DNA from: Porcincola intestinalis
GTDB taxonomy: Bacteria > Bacillota > Clostridia > Lachnospirales > Lachnospiraceae
Assembly (NCBI RefSeq): GCF_009696445.1
Contig: NZ_VULZ01000006.1
Span: forward strand, 62,001 to 126,000
Reading direction: 5' to 3'
DNA: 64,000 nucleotides
Shown: positions 17,970-25,950 of the stretch, piece by piece
Layout: each line of letters opens with the position of its first letter
How positions within the stretch are numbered: the first letter of the stretch is position 1
The notes under the pieces: model-generated
What the model saw: the letters and a program-made list of their open reading frames with translations, nothing else
Database searches by the model: none
Told to the model about the DNA's origin: nothing
Program-made: the position numbers and the translations under genes

Positions 17970-19136
17970 ATGTTCAGACAATATCGAATCAGAAATTACA
18001 GCTTCCCGCTCGCAGGGGCATGCATTCTCCTGGCCACGATCGGGCTGCTTGTCATCGGAAGCGCGCAGGAGTCCTATCAGTCCAGACAGCTTGTCGGAAT
18101 GGTCATCGGGATCATTGCAATGGTTGTCCTGTCGCTGTCGGACTATACGTATCTGCTGCATTTCCGCTGGATTTTTTATGCCGGGGTATGTCTGCTGCTG
18201 GCGGCTGTTCTGGTTTTCGGCGAGAACATCGGCGGTGCGACAAGGTGGATCACGATTGCCGGGATACAGTTCCAGCCCTCCGATCTGATGAAGCTGGTGC
18301 TGATCCTGTTTTTCTCGGGCTTCTTTGCACATTATGAGAATCGAATCAATTCGCTGTGGATGATACTGCTCACGCTTGTTCTCGCAGGAATTCCGCTGTT
18401 TCTGACCCTGAAAGAGCCGGATCTCTCGACGACCATTGCGACAGCAGCTGCATTCTGTGTTATAATGTTTGCAGCCGGGCTCAGCATGAAGATTGTAATC
18501 GGTGTGCTGGCAGTGGCGATCCCGGCTGTTCTGATTGTTCTGAACAGATTGCTGAACCAGCCGGGAATCGGGGAGAAAAACTACCAGGTTCTCCGGATTC
18601 TCGCGTGGCTCCATCCGACACAGTACCCGGAGGCCTCCATGCAGCAGCAGAATTCGATCATTGCGATCGGTTCAGGCCAGCTGTTTGGAAAGGGACTCAA
18701 CAACGATGCCATCAACTCTGTCAAGAATGGCAATTTTATCTCTGAGTCACAGACGGATTTTATATTTGCGGTTGCAGGCGAAGAGCTTGGATTTGCCGGC
18801 TGTGTCCTGATTGTCATCCTGGAGCTGATCATCGGGCTTTTGTGCATCCGGATTGCAATGAGGGCAAGAGATAAGGCAGGAGCGCTGATCTGCATCGGAA
18901 TGGGCAGTCTGATCCTGATTCAGAGTACACTGAATATCTGCGTGACGACGGGGCTTTTGCCGAATACCGGGATCACGCTTCCGTTTGTCAGTTACGGGAA
19001 CACGAGTCTTGTGATCTTCTTTGCAGGAATCGGCGTCTGCCTGAATGTGGGACTGCAGCCGAAAAAAGAATATGTCCCCCGGAGGAGGGGACCGGGCAAG
19101 GCGGAGGTACGAAAAACCTATCGCTATCTGCCATAA
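17970..19136 (+). CDS. rodA: Peptidoglycan glycosyltransferase RodA (SEDS family)
   Basis: 388 residues with about ten membrane helices, the SEDS polymerase that makes glycan strands with PBP2 during elongation. It shows GATRWITIAGIQFQPSDLMK, the conserved loop at about residues 90-109, and LPFVSYGNTSLV near the end, where many relatives have a Gly-Gly-Ser instead of the Gly-Asn-Thr seen here. FtsW or SpoVE are alternatives within the family, but the place beside mreBCD and PBP2 supports RodA. GGGAGAGG precedes the ATG. Confidence 0.92.
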   Translation: MFRQYRIRNYSFPLAGACILLATIGLLVIGSAQESYQSRQLVGMVIGIIAMVVLSLSDYTYLLHFRWIFYAGVCLLLAAVLVFGENIGGATRWITIAGIQFQPSDLMKLVLILFFSGFFAHYENRINSLWMILLTLVLAGIPLFLTLKEPDLSTTIATAAAFCVIMFAAGLSMKIVIGVLAVAIPAVLIVLNRLLNQPGIGEKNYQVLRILAWLHPTQYPEASMQQQNSIIAIGSGQLFGKGLNNDAINSVKNGNFISESQTDFIFAVAGEELGFAGCVLIVILELIIGLLCIRIAMRARDKAGALICIGMGSLILIQSTLNICVTTGLLPNTGITLPFVSYGNTSLVIFFAGIGVCLNVGLQPKKEYVPRRRGPGKAEVRKTYRYLP

Positions 19137-19172
19137 CAACTCACCTGACGGTGATGGGAAGGAGGTTTCCCT

Positions 19173-19577
19173 ATGAATGTTGGACTAATCGCTGACGATG
19201 CAAAGAAAAAACTGATGCAGAACTGCTGCATTGCCTACAGGGGAATTCTCTCCCGTCACCAGCTTTACGCGACGGGAACGACCGGAAGGCTGATTCAGGA
19301 AGCTGCGGGGCTGAACGTCCACAAGCTGCTGGAAGGGCATGTCGGCGGAGAGCAGCAGATGAGTGCCATGATTGAACAGAATCAGATGGACCTTGTTCTG
19401 TATTTCCGGGATCCGGACAGAGAAACCGGTATCCGCAACGGCAACTCGGATCTCACAAAGGCTATCAGAAGCTGTGATATCCATAACATTCCGCTTGCAA
19501 CGAACATCGCTTCCGCGGAGATTCTCCTGAAGTCTCTTGACCGGGGCGACCTTGACTGGCGCGAGATGTACCGCTGA
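19173..19577 (+). CDS. mgsA: Methylglyoxal synthase-like protein with changed active-site residues
   Basis: 134 residues. The family converts dihydroxyacetone phosphate to methylglyoxal and phosphate. The phosphate-binding TGTTG (residues 35-38 region) and the FRDP aspartate (D80) are kept. Three positions that are conserved in the Escherichia and Bacillus enzymes differ by eye alignment: the His of A-H-D is Asp8, the proposed catalytic Asp of G-G-D-Q-Q is Glu60, and the His of P-H-x-P-D is Gly90. It may be a low-activity or altered enzyme. A GGAAGGAGG ribosome site precedes it, and placement after rodA is usual in Lachnospiraceae. Confidence 0.85.
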   Translation: MNVGLIADDAKKKLMQNCCIAYRGILSRHQLYATGTTGRLIQEAAGLNVHKLLEGHVGGEQQMSAMIEQNQMDLVLYFRDPDRETGIRNGNSDLTKAIRSCDIHNIPLATNIASAEILLKSLDRGDLDWREMYR

Positions 19578-19605
19578 GTGCGTCCGGACAGCCTGAACAG
19601 ATGAT

Positions 19606-20679
19606 ATGAGAAAAACAGAACAGAAACCTGATTATTATACACAGCGTGAATGGAACAGAATACAGGCCAGAGAAACAGAGGAAAGGCAGAAGAATCTGAA
19701 GCTTGCACTCATAGCCACTTTTCTGCTGGTGCTGACCGCCTGTGCCATCTGGGCTGTGTACTTTTATGTCTTCCGGTCGCATGATGTTTCCCTCCTGGAA
19801 GCCTACTCCGACAGCAGCACTGTTTTCGGTCTTCCGGGAGCTGGAGACAGGATGAGTGCGGATCCGTTTTCCAAGGGGCTGTGCGTGACAGATTCGGATG
19901 TGAATCCGGATGCGGTCTTTATCACCTCCACAGAGGGAGCGCTTTTCGATGTGACCGGTCAAAAGGTGATCTATGCAAAGGATATCTTCGAACAGCGTCC
20001 GCAGGCCTCTCTGACAAAGCTGATGACAGCGCTGGTGGCTTTCAAGTATGGCAACCTTGACGACGTTGTGACGGTGACAGAGACAGCAAACGATATTGAG
20101 GAGGGTTCCTCTGTCTGCGGGCTGCATGTCGGTGACCAGCTGACGCTGAAGCAGCTTGTATATGGGATGCTCATTGCCTCCGGCAATGACGCCGCAATGA
20201 TGGTCGCGGAGCATGTCGGCGGCTCGGTGGACAAGTTTGTACAGATGATGAATGACGAATCTGTGAAACTCGGAGCGACCCATACGCATTTTGTGAATCC
20301 CTACGGCATGACGCAGGACAATCATTATACCTGCGCCTATGATGTCTATCTGACATTCAACGCGCTGATGCAGTATGACCTGTTTTTGGACATTATCGGC
20401 AGAAAAACGTATTATGCCGAGTACAAGGATGGGACGGGAGATGCCTACGGGAACACATGGACGACAACGGACCATTATCTTGATGGAAGTGCGGAGACAC
20501 CGGATAATGTGACGGTCTACGGAGGAAAAACCGGCACGACGGATGCTGCCGGTGCCTGCCTGAGTATTCTGTCGAAGGATGCATATGGGAATCCGTACAT
20601 TTCTGTTATTCTGAATTCACAGGATAAGGAGCAGCTGTATGTCGATATGACCCAGATCCTTTCACTTGCCGGCAAGTGA
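19606..20679 (+). CDS. D-alanyl-D-alanine carboxypeptidase (peptidase S11)
   Basis: 357 residues. It removes the terminal D-Ala from wall pentapeptides outside the membrane. A membrane anchor lies at about residues 35-55 near the N terminus. The penicillin-binding motifs are all present: SxxK in ASLTKLMT, SxN in SGNDAAMM, and KTG in GGKTGTTDAAG. It resembles DacF/DacA in its catalytic domain but lacks an obvious C-terminal amphipathic helix, being anchored at the N-terminal end. It closes the wall-elongation operon. Confidence 0.93.
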   Translation: MRKTEQKPDYYTQREWNRIQARETEERQKNLKLALIATFLLVLTACAIWAVYFYVFRSHDVSLLEAYSDSSTVFGLPGAGDRMSADPFSKGLCVTDSDVNPDAVFITSTEGALFDVTGQKVIYAKDIFEQRPQASLTKLMTALVAFKYGNLDDVVTVTETANDIEEGSSVCGLHVGDQLTLKQLVYGMLIASGNDAAMMVAEHVGGSVDKFVQMMNDESVKLGATHTHFVNPYGMTQDNHYTCAYDVYLTFNALMQYDLFLDIIGRKTYYAEYKDGTGDAYGNTWTTTDHYLDGSAETPDNVTVYGGKTGTTDAAGACLSILSKDAYGNPYISVILNSQDKEQLYVDMTQILSLAGK

Positions 20680-20731
20680 GGGTGGAGATATCTCCGGATG
20701 AACTTGTTTCAACTTGTTTGATGAACAGTTC

Positions 20732-20760
20732 TTGAATTTGAGAGGGCAATCGTTTATACT
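20732..20760 (+). promoter_or_regulatory. Sigma-A-type promoter for the small P-loop gene
   Basis: TTGAAT at 20732-20737 and TATACT at 20755-20760 with 17 bases between. It lies after the carboxypeptidase stop and 53 bases before the next ATG. Confidence 0.7.
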
Positions 20761-20812
20761 GATTTCAGAGCATTTGCATGAACCGATCCCGAATATAAGG
20801 AGGAAACGACAT

Positions 20813-21235
20813 ATGATACAGTTCATCATTGGAGAAAAGGGCAGAGGCAAGACAAAGGTACTTCTGGAAAAGGCGAACAACGAGATCAAGAATGTAAGCG
20901 GGAACGTTGTTTACCTTGACAAAAGTACACAGCATATGTATGAACTGAACAATAAAATCCGTCTGATCGATATGACAAATTTCCCGATCAAGGACAGTGA
21001 CGAATTCTTAGGCTTTATCTGCGGCATCATTTCCCAGGATCACGATCTTGAATATGTGTACCTCGACAGCTTCCTGAAGATTGCGAAGCTTGAGGAGGGC
21101 GGGGATCCGGTACCGGCCCTGAAGGAACTGGAGGACATCTCGAAGCAGTTCGGCGTCCATTTTGTCGTGAGCATATCCCTTACAAAGCAGCAGCTTCCTG
21201 AACAGTACCATGACGCGGTGATTGCAGAGCTGTGA
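20813..21235 (+). CDS. Small P-loop NTPase-like protein, function unknown
   Basis: 140 residues from the ATG at 20813, set by AAGGAGG 10 bases upstream. It begins with a Walker A-like IIGEKGRGKTK and has a possible Walker B at LEYVYLDSF (about residues 80-88). There is no membrane segment and no second domain. Similar short clostridial proteins are sometimes labelled twitching motility protein PilT, but only the nucleotide-binding part is shared and no pilus genes are near. It has its own promoter and is followed by a hairpin pair, so it may be a single-gene transcript. No function can be given. Confidence 0.8.
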   Translation: MIQFIIGEKGRGKTKVLLEKANNEIKNVSGNVVYLDKSTQHMYELNNKIRLIDMTNFPIKDSDEFLGFICGIISQDHDLEYVYLDSFLKIAKLEEGGDPVPALKELEDISKQFGVHFVVSISLTKQQLPEQYHDAVIAEL

Positions 21236-21279
21236 TCACGGCAGGTTCATGAATTGACCAACTGAATGAAATCCAAACA

Positions 21280-21299
21280 TTCAACACAGAGGTGTTGAA
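21280..21299. repeat. Perfect 8-bp inverted repeat
   Basis: TTCAACAC and GTGTTGAA are separated by AGAG. It lies between the P-loop gene and the terminator-like hairpin that follows at 21311. It could be an operator or part of the transcript end. Confidence 0.6.
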
Positions 21300-21310
21300 A
21301 AACTGAATAC

Positions 21311-21354
21311 GGCGGGTTTCCGGACGCTTGAAGCCGGCAGCCCGCCGCCTTTTG
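21311..21354 (+). terminator. Probable Rho-independent terminator after the P-loop gene
   Basis: GGCGGG at 21311-21316 pairs with CCCGCC at 21341-21346, with an inner CCGG pair, followed by CCTTTTG. The T-run is short. It ends right at the first possible start codon of the next gene. Confidence 0.55.
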
Positions 21355-21355
21355 T

Positions 21356-22759
21356 ATGTATAAGAGGGCAGGATCTTTGACTGGTACAGAAAAGAAAAAA
21401 AAGAATAACCGGAAAATCATCCGCCTGGACAATCGGTTCGATCTCAATATCGGAACGATTCTGTTCGGTATGATCCTGATCTATCTGATCATTATCTTTG
21501 TGGTTTATCTGACACGTGAAAAGGTGACACCTTATGAGGTTGTCAGCGGCTCGCTCTCCGGCAACTACAGATACAGTGCACTCGCGCTGAAGTCCGAGCA
21601 AGTGGTGCAGGCGCAGGAATCAGGCGTGGTCACATATTATGCTCGTGAGGGTTCGAATGTCGGAAGCGGGGAGCTGATCTGTTCTGTCGGAGGGCAGGCA
21701 GATGAATCCGGCAAGAAGGCATCCGTTCAGACAAGTCTTTCGGATGAGGAGCTGACCTCTGTCAAGAGCATGCTTTCGACGTACAGCGCGAACTCCGGTC
21801 CGAATGATTTCTCTTCCGTCTATAACCTGAAGGCGGACCTGGAAAGTGTGATTCTCCAGTCTTCGATCGATGAGAATGCAGGTCAGTACGTGAGCGGCAG
21901 CTATCAGTCCCAGAGCGCCGGGTTTGTCGTCTACTCTGTCGATGGCTATGAGCATACAGAAGAGTCGCAGCTTGACGCGGATATGTTTGGAAAGCGGGCT
22001 TACAAACGCGAGAACCTCCGGCTTCACAAGAGCGTCTCGGCGGGCGATGATATCTATAAGCTTGTAACCAGCGAGACATGGTATTTGTATTTCCCTGTAG
22101 ATGACCAGCTCCGCATTCAGCTTGACGGAACAGAAAGAATCCGAGTCCGCTTTCTGAAAGACAACAGCGTTTTTACGGCTCCGTTTACAATCATTTCCGG
22201 GAAGGACGGTTATTACGGGAAGATCACGCTGACAAACTCGCTGGTGCGGTTTGCAGAGGACAGATTCCTCGATATCGAACTGATCCTGAGTAAGGCAGAG
22301 GGACTGAAGATACCGGTTTCAGCCATCGTCAGCAGGGATTTCTACAGAATACCTGCAGAGTATGTCACGGTGAGTCAGTCTTCTGAGAAGGAGGTCTATC
22401 TCCAGACCCAGACATTCCGCAGCGACGGATCCGCGCAGAACCGCAATTTCACAGCGAATGTATACGCGAAGGATACGGATTCCAACACATACCTGGTTGA
22501 TGCCTCTGTGCTGAAGGATGGTGATTATATCATTATGCCGGGCACAGAGAAAAAATATGAAATCTCGGACGATGTGAAGGAGACGGTCCAGGGCGTTTAC
22601 AACATCAACAAGGGATACGCGGTATTCCGCGAGGTGAACATTGTCGACCAGAATGAAGAATTCTGCATCGTCAATCCCGAGAATACCTATGGGCTTTCCG
22701 CGCACGACCGGATTGCACTGGATGCTTCCAAGGTGAAGGAAGATGAAATCATTGCCTGA
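21356..22759 (+). CDS. HlyD-like membrane-anchored adaptor protein
   Basis: 467 residues from the ATG at 21356; a TTG at 21377 is a good alternative because AGGGCAGGA precedes it while the ATG has no ribosome site. A lysine-rich N terminus is followed by one membrane helix (about 35-58), then a biotinyl-lipoyl-like beta-rich domain with AQESGVVTYYAREGSNVGSG and a long extracellular part. It resembles periplasmic adaptor (membrane fusion) proteins, yet no transporter partner is encoded nearby. It precedes yggS and sepF, and this order is seen in other Lachnospiraceae, so a role in wall or division biology is possible. Confidence 0.78.
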   Translation: MYKRAGSLTGTEKKKKNNRKIIRLDNRFDLNIGTILFGMILIYLIIIFVVYLTREKVTPYEVVSGSLSGNYRYSALALKSEQVVQAQESGVVTYYAREGSNVGSGELICSVGGQADESGKKASVQTSLSDEELTSVKSMLSTYSANSGPNDFSSVYNLKADLESVILQSSIDENAGQYVSGSYQSQSAGFVVYSVDGYEHTEESQLDADMFGKRAYKRENLRLHKSVSAGDDIYKLVTSETWYLYFPVDDQLRIQLDGTERIRVRFLKDNSVFTAPFTIISGKDGYYGKITLTNSLVRFAEDRFLDIELILSKAEGLKIPVSAIVSRDFYRIPAEYVTVSQSSEKEVYLQTQTFRSDGSAQNRNFTANVYAKDTDSNTYLVDASVLKDGDYIIMPGTEKKYEISDDVKETVQGVYNINKGYAVFREVNIVDQNEEFCIVNPENTYGLSAHDRIALDASKVKEDEIIA

Positions 22760-22795
22760 GACCTCGGAAACCGGATTCATAGATGGAGGGTAAAC

Positions 22796-23518
22796 ATGAT
22801 CAGGGAAAATCTGGAGGATGTTGAAAAGAGGATACAGGCTGCCTGTGACAGAGCCGGAAGGAGCCGCAGCGAGGTGACACTGATTGCGGTCAGCAAGACA
22901 AAGCCGGTTTCCATGATCGAGGAGGCCATGGCGGAGGGGATCATCGATTTCGGCGAAAACAAACCGCAGGAGCTGAGAGATAAATATGAGGTTCTCCCCA
23001 AAAATCTTCGCTGGCATATGATCGGGAACCTTCAGCGGAACAAGGTGAAATACATCATCGACAAGGCGGTGATGATCCACTCGCTGGGCTCGCCTGAGCT
23101 TGCCGAGACCATTGAGAAGGAGGCTGAGAAGCATCAGCTTGTGATGCCTGTCCTTGTGGAGGTGAATGTGGCCGGTGAGGCTACCAAGGGCGGCATTCGT
23201 CCGGAGGATACAGAAGCCTTTGTCAGAGCAGTGTCGCGCTATCCGCATATCCGGGTCAAGGGCCTGATGACGATCGCGCCGATTGTGGAAAAACCGGAGG
23301 ATAACAGACCCGTATTCCGGACACTCCGAAATTTAGCGGTTGACATCGCCCGTCAAAACATTGATAATGTATCTATGTCTGAGCTCAGCATGGGGATGAC
23401 CGGAGACTTCGAGACGGCTGTCGAGGAGGGGGCTACCTATGTAAGAGTCGGAACCGGAATCTTCGGTGAGAGAGATTACGGCATGAAAGAGAAGACAGGA
23501 GAGTCCAGCATTTCATGA
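22796..23518 (+). CDS. PLP homeostasis protein YggS/YlmE
   Basis: 240 residues, a single-domain fold-type III PLP-binding protein. The cofactor lysine lies in AVSKTKP near residue 36, and IGNLQRNK, VNVAGEATKGG, LSMGMTGDFETAVEEG and VRVGTGIFG are family signatures. Family members keep PLP balance and show no clear enzyme activity. A GATGGAGGG site precedes the ATG. The stop overlaps the sepF start (ATGA), the usual pairing in Firmicutes. Confidence 0.93.
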   Translation: MIRENLEDVEKRIQAACDRAGRSRSEVTLIAVSKTKPVSMIEEAMAEGIIDFGENKPQELRDKYEVLPKNLRWHMIGNLQRNKVKYIIDKAVMIHSLGSPELAETIEKEAEKHQLVMPVLVEVNVAGEATKGGIRPEDTEAFVRAVSRYPHIRVKGLMTIAPIVEKPEDNRPVFRTLRNLAVDIARQNIDNVSMSELSMGMTGDFETAVEEGATYVRVGTGIFGERDYGMKEKTGESSIS

Positions 23519-24144
23519 AATTTCCTAGTTTCGATAAGTTTCTGGAAAAAGTCACCCTGAATGATGATGTCGACGAGGACGATTATCTGGATGAAGATGA
23601 TTCCGATGTGGATCTTGTAGATCGTCAACCATCGAGACGCCTCATTCGGAGACGTGAGGAGACAGACAGCGGGTCTAAGTCTGCTGTGACATCTTTCCCC
23701 CAGCAGAAGAGGGAAAGACGTTCATTCTTCGGGCAGGCAGTGGAAAAACCCGAAAGTCCATATGATTCAGCTCCGGAAAGAGCAAGGAGCCCGAAGGTAT
23801 CGAACTTCCGGCCAAGGAAAGCCGTACAGGAGGACGAAGAGACGAATAATTATTCTGTATGTGTGATCAGGCCGAAGTCGATGGAGGATGCTCTTGAGAT
23901 TGCAAAGACACTGGTGGCCAGATGCGTTGTCATTCTGAACCTGGAGGGGCTTGATCTGGACGTCTCCCAGAGATTGTTCGATTTTGCTTCCGGGTGCACC
24001 TGTGCGCTTCAGGGAAGACTGGACAAGATCAGTAATTATATTTTTGTACTCACACCGAAGGATATTCAGATCACCGGAGAGTTTCAGGAGATTCTCACCG
24101 GGACATTTGATCCGGATGACCTCGGAGATGATGAGGATTTTTAA
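23515..24144 (+). CDS. sepF: Cell division protein SepF
   Basis: 209 residues. A short N-terminal amphipathic membrane-binding stretch is followed by an acidic and basic linker (about 20-110) and the SepF core (about 115-200) with VCVIRPKSMEDALEIAKTL and VVILNLEGLD. SepF tethers FtsZ to the membrane and bundles it. The linker is longer than in Bacillus. It is translationally coupled to yggS, and a terminator follows. Confidence 0.93.
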   Translation: MKFPSFDKFLEKVTLNDDVDEDDYLDEDDSDVDLVDRQPSRRLIRRREETDSGSKSAVTSFPQQKRERRSFFGQAVEKPESPYDSAPERARSPKVSNFRPRKAVQEDEETNNYSVCVIRPKSMEDALEIAKTLVARCVVILNLEGLDLDVSQRLFDFASGCTCALQGRLDKISNYIFVLTPKDIQITGEFQEILTGTFDPDDLGDDEDF

Positions 24145-24172
24145 CGTTGCCTGCGGGCAGGAAAGATCGCAC

Positions 24173-24209
24173 AAGACCGCCGTGAAGTCCATTGACCCGG
24201 CGGTCTTTT
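24173..24209 (+). terminator. Terminator after sepF
   Basis: AAGACCGCCG at 24173-24182 pairs fully with CGGCGGTCTT at 24198-24207, and TTTTC follows. It separates the sepF transcript from aroB. Confidence 0.7.
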
Positions 24210-24237
24210 CATATCCGGAAAGGGAGGAGAGAAAGAG

Positions 24238-25374
24238 ATGGAGCAGACAGAAAACACAGCAGCAGCCTTTCACAGTCCGATATCCGTCAGAAAAGGTTCT
24301 GAGGAGATCTACCGCATCTATCCGGAGGATTCCTTCGATCATCTGGGGGAACGCATGGCGGACCTGAAGCCGTCAGGGAGACGCATGGCTGTCATCACAG
24401 ACAGCCATGTGGAAAAGTTTTATCTGAGGGAGGTGCTGGACAGACTAAGGCCGGTCTGCGCCGAGCTTTCGTCTTTCGTGATCCAGGCCGGAGAAGAACA
24501 CAAAAATCTGGACTGGATTCGGAAGATTCTGACATATCTGATTGAAAACCGTCTTGACCGTCATGATATCGTTGTAGCGCTCGGAGGGGGCGTTGTCGGT
24601 GATATGGCGGGCTTTGCTGCTGCCTGCTACCTGCGCGGAATCCGGTTTGTTCAGATTCCGACGACACTCCTGTCACAGGTCGATTCGAGCATCGGCGGAA
24701 AAACAGGGGTAGATTTTGACAAGTACAAGAATATGGTCGGTGCCTTCCATCAGCCATCCATGGTATATCTCAATATCAGCACACTCCAGTCCCTCGATGG
24801 CCTTCAGTTCGCCAGCGGTATGGGGGAGGTCCTCAAGCATGGGCTGATCCGGGATGCCGGTTACTATGAATGGCTGCTCGACCATATGGAGGCGATCGAG
24901 GAGCGCGACAGCGCGACACTTCTCCAGATGGTGGTCCGGAGTGTCAACATCAAGCGGGAGATTGTAGAGAGGGATCCGGAGGAAATGAACGACCGTGCCC
25001 TTCTGAATTTCGGTCATACCGCAGGCCACGCGATCGAGCGGCTGAAAAACTTCTCGCTTGCGCATGGGCAGTGTGTGGCGCTTGGATGCGTGGTGGCAGC
25101 CTATATCTCCTGGCAGAGAAAGTATCTTGATGATGATACGTTCTACGAAATCCGTGATATGTTTGTCGGCTTTGATCTGCCTATTTCATTTGACAGTATC
25201 CAGATTGACGACATTATCCGCGTGATGAAGCTGGACAAGAAGATGGACAAGGGACAGATTCGCTTTATACTGCTTCACCAGCTGGGTGATGCCTATATTG
25301 ACCGGACGGTGACGGATGAGGAAATCCGGAAGGCATTGGAGTTTATTGATGCGGATCTTCATCAGAACGACTGA
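24238..25374 (+). CDS. aroB: 3-dehydroquinate synthase
   Basis: 378 residues. It turns DAHP into 3-dehydroquinate, the second step of the shikimate pathway, in the cytoplasm with NAD and a metal ion. The NAD-binding ALGGGVVGDMAGF, the substrate motif IPTTLLSQVDSSIGGKTGVD, the metal-site glutamate in GMGEVLKHG, and the histidines in NFGHTAGHAIE are all present. The start follows AAGGGAGGAGAG. No other shikimate gene is in the window. Confidence 0.96.
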   Translation: MEQTENTAAAFHSPISVRKGSEEIYRIYPEDSFDHLGERMADLKPSGRRMAVITDSHVEKFYLREVLDRLRPVCAELSSFVIQAGEEHKNLDWIRKILTYLIENRLDRHDIVVALGGGVVGDMAGFAAACYLRGIRFVQIPTTLLSQVDSSIGGKTGVDFDKYKNMVGAFHQPSMVYLNISTLQSLDGLQFASGMGEVLKHGLIRDAGYYEWLLDHMEAIEERDSATLLQMVVRSVNIKREIVERDPEEMNDRALLNFGHTAGHAIERLKNFSLAHGQCVALGCVVAAYISWQRKYLDDDTFYEIRDMFVGFDLPISFDSIQIDDIIRVMKLDKKMDKGQIRFILLHQLGDAYIDRTVTDEEIRKALEFIDADLHQND

Positions 25375-25398
25375 AAACAATTGAGGGAGATGAATTGT

Positions 25399-25950
25399 AT
25401 GCGGATCGGCCGCCGAAAAAAAAGAAAACAATGGATCGCAGGCGCATTCGGGGTATGTGCGGCTGTCGTGGCTGATCAGCTGACCAAGGAGCTGGCATAC
25501 AGAAACCTGAAGCTTTCAGGAAAGGGATTTGTCACCCTGATTCCGGGCGTGCTCGAGCTCCGCTATCTGGAAAACCGGGGAGCAGCCTTTGGAATGCTGC
25601 AGAACCGGCTGCCGCTGTTCATCCTGTTTGCGGCTGCCGTCAGCCTGGCTGCCATCATCTGCTATATCAGGGTTCCGGACAGCAGAAGATATCTGGCACT
25701 TAGAGTCTGCATGGCAGGGCTGACCGCAGGAGCTGTCGGTAACCTGATTGACCGCATCTTCAGAGGATACGTGATCGACTTCATCTATATTTCGCTGATT
25801 CATTTCCCGATCTTCAATGTGGCAGACATCTGTGTATCCCTGAGTGCAGGGCTCCTTCTGATTCTGATGCTTTTTGTCTATAGGGACGGTGAGCTTGAGA
25901 TATGGACAAGAAGCGGATCACAAGATGGGAAAGATGAGAAAAAGGGATGA
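25399..25950 (+). CDS. lspA: Lipoprotein signal peptidase (signal peptidase II)
   Basis: 183 residues from the ATG at 25399, chosen because GAGGGAG lies 9 bases upstream; upstream in-frame TTG 25381 and ATG 25390 are too close to it. It cuts prolipoproteins before the lipidated cysteine. There are four predicted membrane helices. The catalytic aspartates lie in GNLIDRIFRGYVIDFI and FNVADIC, and NRGAAFG is the usual substrate-loop motif. The stop overlaps the start of the pseudouridine synthase gene, a common pair. Confidence 0.95.
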   Translation: MRIGRRKKRKQWIAGAFGVCAAVVADQLTKELAYRNLKLSGKGFVTLIPGVLELRYLENRGAAFGMLQNRLPLFILFAAAVSLAAIICYIRVPDSRRYLALRVCMAGLTAGAVGNLIDRIFRGYVIDFIYISLIHFPIFNVADICVSLSAGLLLILMLFVYRDGELEIWTRSGSQDGKDEKKG

